A DNA stretch of 64,000 nt. It comes from Hyphomicrobiales bacterium. GTDB lineage: Bacteria; Pseudomonadota; Alphaproteobacteria; Rhizobiales; Aestuariivirgaceae. Below are positions 17,614-28,076 of this stretch, piece after piece. The first letter of the stretch is position 1. Every line of letters starts with the position of its first letter. The notes under the pieces were generated by a model. It was given only the letters and a program-made list of their open reading frames with translations. It had not been told where the DNA came from and did not search any database. A program made the translations under genes and the position numbers. The stretch is taken from assembly GCA_016185245.1 (NCBI GenBank), contig JACPNZ010000039.1:186001-250000 (forward strand), given 5' to 3'.

Positions 17614-19191
17614 TCAGTCTTTGCTGACGAAGCGCGACGGATGCTTGTCCATCACATTGTCGACGAAGCCGTGCAGCTTGGGCGACACCACATTGTGGTT
17701 GCCGTAATAGAGCAGCGGCATCACCGGCAGATCCTTCATCAGGATCGCTTCGGCGTCGGAAAGCTCCTTCATCCTCTTGCCGGGATCGGATTCCCTGGCC
17801 GCGGCGTCGAGCAGCGCATCGTAGTCCTTGTTGGAGTATTCGCCGTAGTTGTTGCCGTCGCCGGTATGGCCGAGGTTGAGGAAGGTCACCGGATCCTTGA
17901 AGTCGGCGATCCAGCCGGCCCGCGCCACGTCGAAATCGCCGTGCTGCTCGAGATAGCTGTAGTGGGTCTTGCCGTCGGTATTGACCAGGGTCACGTCGAA
18001 GCCGAAGGGCTTCAGCATTTCCTGGATCGCTACCGCGGTGTTCTTGTGGTTCTCCGAGGTGTTGTAGCGGAGTTCCAGCTTCTGCGGATGCTCCGGCGAG
18101 ATGCCGAGCTTGTCGAACACCTTCTTGGCCGCGTCCTCGCGGTCGAGCTGCGGCATCTCGGCATAGTCGGTGGTGCGGGTCTCGTAGCCCTTGACGCCTG
18201 GCGGCACCAGCGAATAGGCGGGGATCATCGAATTCTGCCAGACCTTGGAAGCCAGCTGGTCGCGATCGATCACCATCGAAATGGCGTTGCGCAGCTCGGC
18301 ATTGTTCCACGGCGCCTTCTGGGCCTTGAAGATGTAGTAATAGGTGCCGAGTTCGGGGGTCAGATGAATCTGGTCGCCGAACTTTGCCTTGAGGTCGGCG
18401 AGCTGTTCGGTCGGCATGTCATTCATCGAGTCGATTTCGCCAGCCTGGTAGCGCTTGATGCCGGCGGCGCGGTCTTCGACGGGTATATAGTTCACCGCGT
18501 CGAGCTTGACGTTGCCGGCGTCGAAGAACTTCGGGTTCTTGACGATCTTGATGTGGTCGTTGGGCACGTTCTCAACCAGCGTGAAGGCGCCATTGGACAC
18601 CAGGTTGCCGGCCTTGACGAAATCGTCGCCGAATTTCTCGATATTGGCCTTGCTCACCGGATACATGGCCTGGTGGGTCAGCATCTCGAGGAAATAGGGC
18701 GTTGGGCCTTTGAGGGTCACTTCCAGCATATTGGCGTCGATCGCCTTGGCCCCGAGATCTTCGGCCTTGGCCTTGCTGCCGTTGATCTCTTCGGCGTTGA
18801 GCACCGGGAAGCCCATCGAGGCATATTCGGAACCGGTCTTGGGATCGAGCAGGCGGCGCCAGGCAAAGACGAAATCGGCGGCGGTTACGGCTGTGCCGTC
18901 GGACCAGACATCGTCCTTGCGAAGCTTGAAAGTGTAGACCTTGCCATCGGCCGAAACGGTCCAGCTTTCGGCGGCTCCTGGGATGGTATTACCGGCGCTA
19001 TCCTCGGTCACCAGGCCGACAAACAGGTCGCGCAGAATATTGGCTTCCTCGACGGTCGAGGTCTTGTGCGGATCGAGCGATTGGACATCGCTATTGGCAC
19101 CCCGGTTCCAGACCGATTCCGCCATCGCCCCACCCGTCGTCATTAACAGCATGGTTGTGCCGACGAGCAATGATTTGATGGTTAATTTCAT
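17614..19191 (-). CDS. oppA: Peptide ABC transporter, substrate-binding protein (SBP family 5)
   Basis: This 525-residue protein opens with a clear Sec signal peptide (MKLTIKSLLVGTTMLLMTTG, cleavage after GAMA). The mature part begins ESVWNRGANSDVQSLDPHKT, followed by LFVGLVTEDSAGNTIPGAAESW, the standard start of family 5 peptide receptors such as OppA. ATG 19191 is preceded by AGGGAGAAAG. It is the first gene of oppA-oppB-oppC-oppDF. The ligand is most likely an oligopeptide; murein tripeptide or glutathione are possible. Confidence 0.87.
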   Translation of the reverse strand: MKLTIKSLLVGTTMLLMTTGGAMAESVWNRGANSDVQSLDPHKTSTVEEANILRDLFVGLVTEDSAGNTIPGAAESWTVSADGKVYTFKLRKDDVWSDGTAVTAADFVFAWRRLLDPKTGSEYASMGFPVLNAEEINGSKAKAEDLGAKAIDANMLEVTLKGPTPYFLEMLTHQAMYPVSKANIEKFGDDFVKAGNLVSNGAFTLVENVPNDHIKIVKNPKFFDAGNVKLDAVNYIPVEDRAAGIKRYQAGEIDSMNDMPTEQLADLKAKFGDQIHLTPELGTYYYIFKAQKAPWNNAELRNAISMVIDRDQLASKVWQNSMIPAYSLVPPGVKGYETRTTDYAEMPQLDREDAAKKVFDKLGISPEHPQKLELRYNTSENHKNTAVAIQEMLKPFGFDVTLVNTDGKTHYSYLEQHGDFDVARAGWIADFKDPVTFLNLGHTGDGNNYGEYSNKDYDALLDAAARESDPGKRMKELSDAEAILMKDLPVMPLLYYGNHNVVSPKLHGFVDNVMDKHPSRFVSKD

Positions 19192-19408
19192 TCTTGCTTT
19201 CTCCCTGTTGGGCGCCGGCCGTTGATGGGCCGACCGGCCTCCGATCCGGCGCTTCGACAGCTGGACATTTAGCAGATCGATTTACCTTTGTCCCGTTTTG
19301 GGTAAGTATTGCAGCTGAACGGCCCCTGCCACAGCGGCAAGACGATTGCCGTTGCGCCGCGGAGGCAACGCAACTATCTATCCTGCAAAGACAGTTTTAA
19401 GAATAAGC

Positions 19409-21331
19409 ATGGCCCAGCCCACCCCCCTGCTCGATACCATCCGGACGCCGGCCGATCTGCGGGCGATGCCGGTTTCATCGTTGGCCCAGGTGGCGAGCGA
19501 ACTTCGCGCCGAGACGATCGATGCCGCTGCCGTCAGCGGCGGCCATTTCGGCGCCGGCCTTGGCGTGATCGAACTGACGGTCGCCCTGCATTATGTTTTC
19601 GATACGCCGCGCGACCGGCTGATCTGGGATGTGGGCCACCAGACCTATCCCCACAAGATCCTGACCGGCCGGCGCGGACGCATCCGTTCGATCAGACGGA
19701 GCGACGGGCTCTACGGCTTCACCCAGCGCAGCGAGAGCGAGTACGATCCCTTCGGCGCGGCCCACAGTTCGACCTCGATTTCGGCCGGCCTCGGCATGGC
19801 GGTGGCGCGCGACCTCCGGCACCAGGACAATCAGGTCGTCTGCGTCATCGGCGATGGCGCCATGAGCGCCGGCATGGCCTATGAGGCGATGAACAACGCC
19901 GGCGCCATGGATACCCGCCTGATCGTCATCCTCAACGACAACGGCATGTCGATCGCCCCCGCCGTGGGGGCGCTCACCAACTATCTCTCTTGGCTGGTTT
20001 CGTCGCGGCCATTTCTCGGGCTTCGCGATATCGCCAAGCAACTCGCCCGCCGGTTCCCGCGCGGGCTTCGGGCCGTCGCCGGGCGGGCCGAGGAATATGC
20101 CCGCGGCATGCTGACCGGCGGCACACTGTTCGAGGAGCTGGGCTTTTACTATGTGGGCCCGGTCGACGGTCACAACATCGATACGCTGGTGTCGGTCTTG
20201 CAGAACGTGCGCGAGGCCAAGAGCCTCGGGCCGGTCTTGGTTCACGTCATCACCGAGAAGGGCAAGGGCCACCCCTTCGCCAAGCCCGACCTCGAGAAAT
20301 ACCACGCCATCTCGGGTTTCGATCCGACTACTCGGGAGATCCGCAAGAGCTCCGGCAATGCGCCGACCTATACCTCGGTCTTCGCCAATGCCCTGATCGA
20401 GGCGGCGCGCGCCGACGAGCGCGTCGTGGCGATCACCGCGGCGATGCCGTCGGGCACCGGGCTCGATCGTTTCGCTGCGGTGTTTCCTACCAGGATGTTC
20501 GATGTCGGCATCGCCGAGCAGCACGCCGTCACTTTCGCGGCCGGCCTGGCGGTGGAAGGGTTCAAGCCGTTCTGCGCCATCTACTCGTCGTTCCTGCAAC
20601 GGGCCTACGATCAGATCATCCATGACGTCGCCCTGCAGAAGCTGCCGGTGCGTTTCGCCATCGACCGGGCGGGTCTGGTCGGCCAGGACGGCGCCACCCA
20701 TGCCGGCAGCTACGATATCGCCTATCTGGCGGCACTTCCCTCGATGGTGGTGATGGCGGCGGCGGATGAGGCCGAACTCGTGCACATGGTGGCGACCGCG
20801 GCGGCGATCGACGACCGCCCCTCGGCTTTCCGCTATCCGCGCGGCGAAGCCCAGGGCGTCGATCTGCCAGAGCATGGCGTGCCGCTCGAAATCGGCCGTG
20901 GACGGATTATCCGCGAGGGCACGAAGGTGGCAATCCTGTCGCTCGGAGCCAGGCTCGGCGAGTGCCTGAAGGCGGCCGAGCATCTGGCCAGCCTCGGCCT
21001 CTCGGCCACGGTGGCGGACGCCCGCTTCGCCAAGCCGCTCGATCACGCCTTGGTCAACCGGCTGGTGCAGCATCACGAAATCCTGGTGACCGTCGAGGAT
21101 GGGGCGGTCGGCGGCTTCGGATCGCACGTTCTGCACCATCTCGCCGGCAGCAATCTTCTCGGCCGCGGCTGCCGGGTGCGCTCTATGAACTTGCCCGACG
21201 TGTTCATCGGCCACGGAACGCCGAAGGAGCAATACGAGCAGGCAGGCCTCACCGCCCGGCACATCGCCGCCGAGGTTCTGTCGGCGCTCGACCGCGATGC
21301 CCGCGAACTCGATTTCCGGTCACTCGCCTGA
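19409..21331 (+). CDS. dxs: 1-deoxy-D-xylulose-5-phosphate synthase
   Basis: This 640-residue ThDP enzyme condenses pyruvate and glyceraldehyde 3-phosphate, the first step of the MEP isoprenoid pathway. Motifs are [15 protein letters not shown], the ThDP/Mg site [30 protein letters not shown] and the transketolase region [18 protein letters not shown]. Length fits the family. Start ATG 19409 has only a weak AAGAATAAG upstream. It is divergent from oppA across about 217 bp, and its last 12 bases overlap the convergent hpnN gene. Hopanoid clusters often carry an extra dxs, so this may be that paralogue. Confidence 0.92.
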   Translation: MAQPTPLLDTIRTPADLRAMPVSSLAQVASELRAETIDAAAVSGGHFGAGLGVIELTVALHYVFDTPRDRLIWDVGHQTYPHKILTGRRGRIRSIRRSDGLYGFTQRSESEYDPFGAAHSSTSISAGLGMAVARDLRHQDNQVVCVIGDGAMSAGMAYEAMNNAGAMDTRLIVILNDNGMSIAPAVGALTNYLSWLVSSRPFLGLRDIAKQLARRFPRGLRAVAGRAEEYARGMLTGGTLFEELGFYYVGPVDGHNIDTLVSVLQNVREAKSLGPVLVHVITEKGKGHPFAKPDLEKYHAISGFDPTTREIRKSSGNAPTYTSVFANALIEAARADERVVAITAAMPSGTGLDRFAAVFPTRMFDVGIAEQHAVTFAAGLAVEGFKPFCAIYSSFLQRAYDQIIHDVALQKLPVRFAIDRAGLVGQDGATHAGSYDIAYLAALPSMVVMAAADEAELVHMVATAAAIDDRPSAFRYPRGEAQGVDLPEHGVPLEIGRGRIIREGTKVAILSLGARLGECLKAAEHLASLGLSATVADARFAKPLDHALVNRLVQHHEILVTVEDGAVGGFGSHVLHHLAGSNLLGRGCRVRSMNLPDVFIGHGTPKEQYEQAGLTARHIAAEVLSALDRDARELDFRSLA

Positions 21332-23917
21332 GCGGCGCAAGCTGGCCAGCCACGACGATAGCTGTGGCACCAGGATAAGGCTGGTCAGGACCGCGATGGC
21401 CACGAACAGGCTGGCGAGCAGGCCATAGTTGCCGATTTGCGCATCCGACGAAATGGCGAGCGGCGCCATGGCGGCGATCATGGCGAGCGGCGGCAACAGA
21501 GCGGAGCGGAAGGCGGTGCCGGGGCTGCGGCCGGCTCTCCCTTCCTCCTCGCGAATCCCGATCAGCAATATCAGGGTAACCGAGAGCGCCATGGCAAGTG
21601 CTGCCATGACCGCCGCCAGGCTGGCGGAATCGAGCAGGCCGCCGCTGCCCACCACCAATGCGGCAGACAGGGCCGCCGTCGCGGCTGCCGGCAAGAGAGC
21701 CAGGAGCCAGTCGAAAATGCGCCGCAGATAGGCAAGCAGCAGCAGCACCGCCGCGGCGCCGGCGAAGGCCGCCGCCAGGCCCGCCTCGTGATGCATGATC
21801 TCGTTGCGCGCCAGTTCGGCGATCGGGTCGCCGGCGGCGGCCGGGTCGAGCCGGCGGATGGCGGCGGCAAAGCTTAGACGGCTGACGCCGGCGGCGGGTA
21901 CGGCCTCCATGCGCCAGGTGCCGTCGGCGGCGACGAAGCGGCGCTGCAGGTCCCGATCGAGGTCGGCAGGCCGCGGATCATCGAGGCGCGCCAGCCGGTC
22001 GGCGGCGGCGGCGAGATCTCCGAGACCGGAGAACAGCGCATCCTCGAGCCCCGCCGTGCGGTTGGCATCGGGCGTGACCGGACCGGCATAGAGAGCGACG
22101 GCGCGGCGCAGGCGTTGGGCGGCATCGCGGAGCTCAGGGCTGGCGGCGGGTGAATCTGAAATTTGTCTGAGCCCCGTCGCGAGATCGGCAAAGGTCCGGT
22201 CGAGCGCCGGCGCATCGGGCACATCGGACGCCGCCGGGCCCCCCGGCAGGAAGCCGTCAAGCTGGCGCAGCAGGGCGAGCTTGCGCCCGGTGTCCTCCGG
22301 CAGGAATTGCTCGATCCAGCGGATCGAGCCGGTCTCGGGAAGGGCGGCAAGCGACCTCGCGAGCGCCAGCGCCGGAGCGCCCGGGGGTGTCAACAAGTGA
22401 ACCGCATCGATCGCCGCCGGCGTGTCGAGGGGAGCCGCTTGCCGGCTGAGGGCCGCCACATCGCCGAAACGCAGGGCCGGCACGAAGACCCCGCAGAAGG
22501 CCGAGGCCGCGACCAGCACGAGGACCAGCACCTGGAGCGCATTGCGGGCATTGGGACCGGGCGGCGCGGCCACCGCCTCGTCGAGCCAGTGGGGCTGGGG
22601 CGCCGGCCTCCGGTCGAAGGCCTGAAGCAGCACCGGCACAAGGGTGAAGGCGAGGCCGGCGGAGATGACGATCGAGGCCAGCGCCATCATCGCCAGTTCC
22701 GCCAGCGACGGCAGACTGCGGGGAAGCCATGTCACCCAGAAAATCGCCCAGACCAGCGCCAGCATGACGACGAGGAGGCCCCGGCGCTGGGCGGCCAGCA
22801 TGATCGCCACGTCGGTGTCGCTGCCGCGGCGCCGGGCCTCGACATGGGCAAGCACCACGACCGAAGCGAACAGAAAGGCGGGGCCCGTCGCCACCGCTAG
22901 GATCGACCAGCTGGCGGCATCGAGCACGGGATCGATGGCGGCGGCAGCCCCCAGGCTCAGGGTCAGCGCCACGCCCGCGGTCATGGCAACGGGCAGCAGG
23001 TATCTGACATCGCCAAGCCCGATCAGCAGGACGGTCAGAACCGCCAACAGGGCGACAATTGCCGGCACCACCAGGTCGCGAACCGGGCTGCCGCCGCCAC
23101 TGCGAAGTCCGGCAGGCAGATACCAGGAAAGCCCCGGCAGGCTGGCGGTGGCGGTAACCGCATAGCTAGCCGCCGAACGCTCGACACCCGGCGCCGGCGT
23201 GACGATCACAAACCACAGCTTGCTTTCACTGTCGGCCGTGAGGCCGGCGATCTCCACCCAGCTCAGCCGTTGCGAATGGCCCGCCAACTCGCTTTCGACG
23301 GTCGCCGAGGCGGCGGCAAGCACACTCGCCAGGCCGGACGGCGAGCGTCCCTCAGCAAGCACATTGCCGATCTGCTGAACCAGGGCGGAAAGTCCGGCCA
23401 TGCTCGGGGCCGCCGTGAGAGCGCGGAACAAGGGCTGCATCCGCATCGCCTGGGTCACCCGGGCATTGACGTCGTCAAGGCTTTTGAACAGGAACCCGTA
23501 TTTGTCATAGTAGATCCCGGTTCCGGGAACGAAGGCCTGGGCGAAAAGGTCCGGGCGCTTGGCAAGTGCAGTGGCCACGGCAAGGGCCGTGGCGCGGGCG
23601 GTTGCGGGATCGTCATTGGCGATCCGCGCCACCAGCGTCTTGCCGATTCCGGGAAACTTCTCGTCGAGTCTCGCCTGGGCGGCGAGCGTCTGGGCGTCGA
23701 GGCCGATGCGCGGCGCCAGGTTCGGATCGATCGTCAGCGTCAAGGCGGCATAGGCCGAGGCCAGGACAGTCAAAGTGGCGACGATAACCGTGACGACATT
23801 CGGTTGCCGGAGACAGGCACGGACCAGTCGCGCGAAAAGGTTGGGACGGAGCTTCGGGCGCGTGTCGGGTCTGGGCTGCGGCTTGCCGCTCCAATGGGGC
23901 TGATCCCAGTCCTGCAT
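21320..23917 (-). CDS. hpnN: Hopanoid-associated RND/MMPL family exporter
   Basis: This ~865-residue protein has the RND topology: one helix near residues 38-60 ([20 protein letters not shown]), a large periplasmic domain, a five- to six-helix block, a second periplasmic domain and a closing helix block. The N-terminal segment [22 protein letters not shown] and [12 protein letters not shown] resemble HpnN, which moves hopanoids to the outer membrane. ATG 23917 is my choice; in-frame ATGs at about 23980 would add roughly 20 residues and have no better ribosome site. Its 3' end overlaps dxs by 12 nt tail-to-tail. Other hpn/shc genes are not in the window. Confidence 0.75.
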   Translation of the reverse strand: MQDWDQPHWSGKPQPRPDTRPKLRPNLFARLVRACLRQPNVVTVIVATLTVLASAYAALTLTIDPNLAPRIGLDAQTLAAQARLDEKFPGIGKTLVARIANDDPATARATALAVATALAKRPDLFAQAFVPGTGIYYDKYGFLFKSLDDVNARVTQAMRMQPLFRALTAAPSMAGLSALVQQIGNVLAEGRSPSGLASVLAAASATVESELAGHSQRLSWVEIAGLTADSESKLWFVIVTPAPGVERSAASYAVTATASLPGLSWYLPAGLRSGGGSPVRDLVVPAIVALLAVLTVLLIGLGDVRYLLPVAMTAGVALTLSLGAAAAIDPVLDAASWSILAVATGPAFLFASVVVLAHVEARRRGSDTDVAIMLAAQRRGLLVVMLALVWAIFWVTWLPRSLPSLAELAMMALASIVISAGLAFTLVPVLLQAFDRRPAPQPHWLDEAVAAPPGPNARNALQVLVLVLVAASAFCGVFVPALRFGDVAALSRQAAPLDTPAAIDAVHLLTPPGAPALALARSLAALPETGSIRWIEQFLPEDTGRKLALLRQLDGFLPGGPAASDVPDAPALDRTFADLATGLRQISDSPAASPELRDAAQRLRRAVALYAGPVTPDANRTAGLEDALFSGLGDLAAAADRLARLDDPRPADLDRDLQRRFVAADGTWRMEAVPAAGVSRLSFAAAIRRLDPAAAGDPIAELARNEIMHHEAGLAAAFAGAAAVLLLLAYLRRIFDWLLALLPAAATAALSAALVVGSGGLLDSASLAAVMAALAMALSVTLILLIGIREEEGRAGRSPGTAFRSALLPPLAMIAAMAPLAISSDAQIGNYGLLASLFVAIAVLTSLILVPQLSSWLASLRRSGE

Positions 23918-24021
23918 CGCCTCGGCCGTCCCTTCGGAAACCGGCTCAACCCGGTTGCAGATTCGCGCGCTCGCCCGCATCATAGGCAACTATCCCATGA
24001 AGGAAAGCGCGGAGGTTCAAC

Positions 24022-25236
24022 GTGCCGGAAGACGGTCGCAATCATCCCTGGAACATCGAAACCCTCGCCGTCCACGGCGGCGAATTCGTCGATCCCACAA
24101 CCCGCGCCTCCTCGCCCAATCTGGTGATGTCGGTCACCTATGTGCCGCAAGAGCTCATCGGTTTCTCGGCCCGCGACGACAAGGGCTACGAGGGCTTCAC
24201 CTACGCCCGCGTCGACAGTCCGACGGTCAAGCAACTGGAAACCAAGCTCGCCCTCCTGGAGGCGGGCGAGGCGGTGCTGTGCTATGCCTCGGGCATTGGC
24301 GCCATTCATGCTTTGATCCTCGGCCGGCTCAGCCAGGGCGATCATCTGCTGATGGCCGACACGAGCTATGTGGGGGCAGCGGAATTGGCCCGCGACAGCC
24401 TGCCCCGCTTCGGCGTCGAGGTGTCCTTCGCCGACACATCGCGGCCCGACGAGGTCGCGGCGGCGATCCGTCCCAATACTCGCATGCTGTGGCTCGAAAC
24501 CCCGGCCAATCCGATCATGCGGCTGTGCGACGTGGCCCTTCTCGCCGAACTTGCACACCAAAAGGGCGTGCGCGACGTCTGTGTCGATTCGACTTTCGCC
24601 TCGCCGATTTCGACCAGGCCCCTGGACCTCGGAGCCGATTTCGTCGTCCATTCCCTGACCAAATACATCGGCGGCCATGGCGATGCCATGGGCGGCGCGG
24701 TCGTCGGCCGCAAGCGCGATCTCGATCTCCTCAATCTCGAAGCGACGGTGCATTTCGGCGGCGTGCTTTCGCCCTTCAATGCCTGGCTGATCCTGCGGGG
24801 TTCGGCCACCCTGCCGCTCAGGATGAAGGCCCATGAGGCGGCGGCCCTCCAGGTCGCCCGCCATCTCGAAACCCACAAGGCGGTGAAGCGGGTGCTCTAT
24901 CCGGGGCTTCCCTCCCATCCCCAGTATGATCTGGCCTGCCGCCAGATGCGCAATTTCTCCGGCATGATCTCATTCCAGATCCATGCGCCGGGAGTGGAAG
25001 TGGCGCGCCGCATGGTGAGCGACCTGCAGGTGATCCATCATGCCGTCTCGCTCGGCCACCATCGCAGCCTGATCTGCTGGATCGGCACCGACGACATCCA
25101 GGCCTCGACCTTCCGCCATCCGCCGGAACTTCTCAGGCGCTACCGCGACTATGCCGGCGATGGCGTGTTCCGCCTGTCGGTCGGCATTGAAAACGGCGAC
25201 GACCTCTGCGCCGACCTCGACCGGGTGCTGGGGTAG
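24022..25236 (+). CDS. Cys/Met-metabolism PLP enzyme (cystathionine gamma-synthase/lyase family)
   Basis: This 404-residue fold-type I PLP enzyme has the family landmarks TLAVHGGEFVDP near the start, GYEGFTYARVDSPTVKQLE, CYASGIGAIHALIL and the Schiff-base lysine in VVHSLTKYIGGHGDAMGG. Lyases, synthases, methionine gamma-lyases and O-acylhomoserine sulfhydrylases all share these, so the reaction is not fixed by sequence. The start is GTG 24022 with GGAGG 7 nt upstream. It is divergent from hpnN with a gap of about 100 bp and appears monocistronic. Confidence 0.82.
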   Translation: MPEDGRNHPWNIETLAVHGGEFVDPTTRASSPNLVMSVTYVPQELIGFSARDDKGYEGFTYARVDSPTVKQLETKLALLEAGEAVLCYASGIGAIHALILGRLSQGDHLLMADTSYVGAAELARDSLPRFGVEVSFADTSRPDEVAAAIRPNTRMLWLETPANPIMRLCDVALLAELAHQKGVRDVCVDSTFASPISTRPLDLGADFVVHSLTKYIGGHGDAMGGAVVGRKRDLDLLNLEATVHFGGVLSPFNAWLILRGSATLPLRMKAHEAAALQVARHLETHKAVKRVLYPGLPSHPQYDLACRQMRNFSGMISFQIHAPGVEVARRMVSDLQVIHHAVSLGHHRSLICWIGTDDIQASTFRHPPELLRRYRDYAGDGVFRLSVGIENGDDLCADLDRVLG

Positions 25237-25619
25237 TGGAGAGAATCTAACGGAGGGCACCCAACTCCTTATCCGCTGCCTGACGCGCAGCAGACATCGC
25301 ATCGTTGTCGCAAGACTTCTCTCTTTGACCCCAAGCGGCCCTTGGGATTTTCCCTCATATACACTGAGTTCTGGTTCGGTCGACGGCCTACGCCCTTACC
25401 GCACGGCTCTGTCTGAGGCACGCGGTCCGCTGAGATAAAAGGCTGAGCAATCGGCGCAAACTCACTGGCCAAGTCTTTCCTATCCGTTGCAGTCACGGGC
25501 GGCAGCTGGGCAGTTGCGGAATGCAACGAGGACATGTACGACGCCTCTCTTATTGAGGCATGTCAATGCCGCCGGCGAAGTCAAAGAGCAACGTTTCGCT
25601 GCCGAATGGAAGCTGTTCC
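25237..25619. other. Intergenic region, lower GC, with one hairpin
   Basis: This 383-bp gap sits between the PLP enzyme and the Sel1 protein. Composition is visibly more AT-rich than the surroundings, in keeping with the next gene. It contains a terminator-like hairpin (25329-25350). The run TCATATACACTG near 25355 could be part of a promoter for the Sel1 gene, but I cannot assign it firmly. No convincing small gene. Confidence 0.4.
25329..25350 (+). terminator. Short terminator-like hairpin
   Basis: CCCAAG and CTTGGG form a 6-bp stem around CGGCC, followed by ATTTTCC. It is about 90 bp after the PLP-enzyme stop. The stem is short and the T-run weak, so termination efficiency is doubtful. 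Confidence 0.35.
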
Positions 25620-26948
25620 ATGAAAATCAAGCTCGCAATTCTGTTCTCGCTGATCTTGATAACCGCTGTGCGTGGGGGACCAATCGAAGACGCAGAGGTC
25701 GCCCGCAGGTTAGGCAACTTCGAAGCAGCGATCAGCCTACTCAAACCGCTTGCGGAGGGTGGCGATGCTAACGTGCAATACCGTCTGGGAACTCTCTACC
25801 GGGTCGGCGATCTCCACGCCCTGAAAACAATGCTGACGGCGTTCTCCTGCTGCAAGGGGAACCCGACGGAGGGAGCGAGATGGTTTTTGAAAGCGGCGAA
25901 CCAGGGCTTGCCCGAGGCGCAGTACGAAATGGGGCTGGCCTATCAACTTGGACAAGGTGTTCCCAAGGATGAGCAGCAGTCGCAGATTTGGTATCGAAAG
26001 GCGATCGCTCAGTGGACCAGAAAGGCGGTAGAACACGCAGACACGGCCGCCATGGTTCAAATTGGACTAATGTATGAGATCGGCAGGGGTGTCGCTAAGG
26101 ACGAGGCAGAGGCGCTGAAATGGTATGAAAGGGCCGCAAGACTGGGCAATCCATCCGCCGAATATGAAGTCGGTATCGCATACCTTGATGGCAAGATTGC
26201 TGAACAGGATGGGCTGACCGCCCTGGAATGGCTCACCAAGGCCGCTGATCAAGGCCATGACCTTGCCGCGTGGCGGCTCGGCGGAATGTACGAGGCCGGT
26301 ACCGGAGTTCCGGCAGATTTCTCGAGGGCGCTTGCATGGTATCGTCGCGCCGCTGAAGACGGAGACTTCTTCCTGCTGCCGGAACAGCTTGCCGACCGCT
26401 ATTACTACGGCAAAGGAGTGTCCGTCGACTACGCGGAAGCTGCTCGCTGGTACATCGTTGCCGCGACCAAAGGGCTCTCAAATTATCATAGGCTCGGTGA
26501 GATGTATGAGAGGGGGCAAGGCGTCCCTCAGGACGATCGGGAGGCAGCCAGGTGGTATCTACAAGCGGCCATAGAAGGCTCCTCCCGCGACCAAGCGCAG
26601 GTGGCAAGGATGTACGAGAAGGGCCAAGGGGTTCCGCAAGATCACGCTGAGGCGGCGAAGTGGTATCGCTTATCGCTAGCCACCCCTTTTCCTCCGGATG
26701 CAAGCGTGGAGCTTCGGCTTGGCGAAATATATCTTAAGGGTGACGGGGTTCGTCAGAGCAATGCCAGGGCCTTCGTTCTCTTTGATGTTGCCGTTAAGCA
26801 TGGTCGTCGCGAAGCCTCTGGCAAGCGCGACGACCTTGCCAGTCAGTTGACAACCGACCAGCAGGACGAAGTCCGGCGCCTGCAGGCGCAATGGAACACC
26901 GAAGCGGATCCGACATTGACAGAGTTGGTCCCCGATTTGTTCAAGTGA
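25620..26948 (+). CDS. Exported Sel1-repeat protein
   Basis: This 442-residue protein starts with a Sec signal (MKIKLAILFSLILITAV) and then consists of about eight Sel1/TPR repeats. They are recognisable by G-x-GVP-x-D-x2-EAARWY units, for example GQGVPQDDREAARWYLQAA and GQGVPQDHAEAAKWYRLSL. Sel1 arrays are protein-interaction solenoids, often periplasmic in bacteria. ATG 25620 is chosen because it begins the signal peptide; an ATG 60 nt upstream would put a polar stretch before it. Lower GC than its neighbours and isolated on its own, it may have been acquired laterally. The partner is unknown. Confidence 0.75.
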   Translation: MKIKLAILFSLILITAVRGGPIEDAEVARRLGNFEAAISLLKPLAEGGDANVQYRLGTLYRVGDLHALKTMLTAFSCCKGNPTEGARWFLKAANQGLPEAQYEMGLAYQLGQGVPKDEQQSQIWYRKAIAQWTRKAVEHADTAAMVQIGLMYEIGRGVAKDEAEALKWYERAARLGNPSAEYEVGIAYLDGKIAEQDGLTALEWLTKAADQGHDLAAWRLGGMYEAGTGVPADFSRALAWYRRAAEDGDFFLLPEQLADRYYYGKGVSVDYAEAARWYIVAATKGLSNYHRLGEMYERGQGVPQDDREAARWYLQAAIEGSSRDQAQVARMYEKGQGVPQDHAEAAKWYRLSLATPFPPDASVELRLGEIYLKGDGVRQSNARAFVLFDVAVKHGRREASGKRDDLASQLTTDQQDEVRRLQAQWNTEADPTLTELVPDLFK

Positions 26949-27240
26949 GCGTCCAAGACCGCCTTAAGGCCGCAAGTGGGAGCAGATATTTCGTGCACGA
27001 GGAGCGCAGCTGAGGGCGAGACTGCCCAGGCTCGGGTATCTTGGTTGGGATGAACCGGGGTGAATGCATTGATCGCTCATGGGGTGGAGCGAGCCTCCAG
27101 GTACGTCCGCTGCTGGCCCATTGCGACTGATTTCACCGCTTCGTATATGGCGTGCAATCCGTGGGGAAGCCAACATCGCGCGGTTGGGAGTGAGACGATC
27201 TTGCCAACACTCTTCTGGGTTTCGGTCCCCGTCCACTGGT
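26949..27240. other. Intergenic region between Sel1 gene and pssA
   Basis: About 290 bp between two convergent genes, with no supported gene. Open frames on both strands (up to about 115 codons, overlapping pssA) look like spurious ORFs. The part around 27100-27190 has the feel of a decayed dispersed repeat, but I cannot prove it. No clear terminator hairpin. Confidence 0.3.
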
Positions 27241-28074
27241 TTAGGGTTGTGATTTGGCTGCTTCCGCCGCCGCATCGGCCTGCTGGTGGCGGCGGTAGGA
27301 GCGGATGCCAAGTGGCAGGAGCCCGATATAGACCAGCGCCAGGAGGCTGAGGAACTCCCACGGATAGGAGACCAGCAGGATCATGGCGAAGACCACCAGC
27401 CCGAGGATGGGCAGCACCATGTCGCGCGGTATCCAGCGGCCGAGATTCTTGCCCGAGAAGGTCGGCACCCGGCTCACCATGAGGACAGCGACGGCGACGA
27501 TATAGGGCGCGAAAATCAGGGCAGCGAGGCGGCCGGGCTCGATGATGTCGAGGAAGCCCAGATAGAGCGGCAGCATGGCAAGTCCGGCGCCGGCGGGTGC
27601 CGGCGCGCCGGTAAAAAAGCCGACGGTCCAGGCCGGCTTGTCGGGATCGTCGAGGGCGACATTGAATCGGGCGAGCCTAAGGGCACAACAGATCGCCAGC
27701 ACCAGTGAGATGATCCAGCCCGCCGTTTGCAGCTGGTTGAGGGTCCAGAAATAAACGAGCATGGCGGGCGCCACGCCGAAGTTGACGAAATCGGCGAGCG
27801 AGTCGAGTTCGGCGCCGAAGCGCGAGGTGCCCTTGAGCAGGCGGGCCAGCCGTCCGTCGATGGCATCGAGCAGGATGGCGATGATGACCGCACCGACCGC
27901 AAGTTCGAAGCGGCCCTGGACGCCGAGCCTTATGGCGGTGATGCCGCTGCTCAGGGCGAGCAGCGTGATCAGATTGGGCAACAGGAAGCGGAGCGGCACC
28001 TTCTTGAAACGGTGTTGGCGCCGGGCCTCGTCGGGCCGGGCTTCGGCAATCTCGCCACGGGCGTCCTGATCCAC
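27241..28074 (-). CDS. pssA: CDP-diacylglycerol-serine O-phosphatidyltransferase
   Basis: This 277-residue CDP-alcohol phosphatidyltransferase makes phosphatidylserine from CDP-diacylglycerol and serine at the inner membrane. The full family motif D-G-x2-A-R-x8-G-x3-D-x3-D is present: Asp73, Gly74, Ala77, Arg78, Gly87, Asp91, Asp95. Several hydrophobic helices follow and the C terminus is basic. It starts 2 nt after the psd stop, so the consecutive PE-synthesis enzymes are co-transcribed, psd first. Long for a subclass II PssA, but within range. Confidence 0.9.
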   Translation of the reverse strand: MDQDARGEIAEARPDEARRQHRFKKVPLRFLLPNLITLLALSSGITAIRLGVQGRFELAVGAVIIAILLDAIDGRLARLLKGTSRFGAELDSLADFVNFGVAPAMLVYFWTLNQLQTAGWIISLVLAICCALRLARFNVALDDPDKPAWTVGFFTGAPAPAGAGLAMLPLYLGFLDIIEPGRLAALIFAPYIVAVAVLMVSRVPTFSGKNLGRWIPRDMVLPILGLVVFAMILLVSYPWEFLSLLALVYIGLLPLGIRSYRRHQQADAAAEAAKSQP

Positions 28075-28076
28075 CG

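Noticed and set aside
17555-18310. Upstream extension of the oppB reading frame to 559 codons
   Set aside because: It lies inside oppA in another frame; oppB starts at ATG 17554.
17641-19146. Long plus-strand open frame (501 codons) opposite oppA
   Set aside because: Fully overlaps the well-supported oppA gene; composition of a shadow frame.
19475-21262. Long minus-strand open frame (595 codons) opposite dxs
   Set aside because: It is antisense to a clear dxs gene, has no start signal or family motifs, and its Arg/His/Gly-rich composition is typical of GC-rich shadows.
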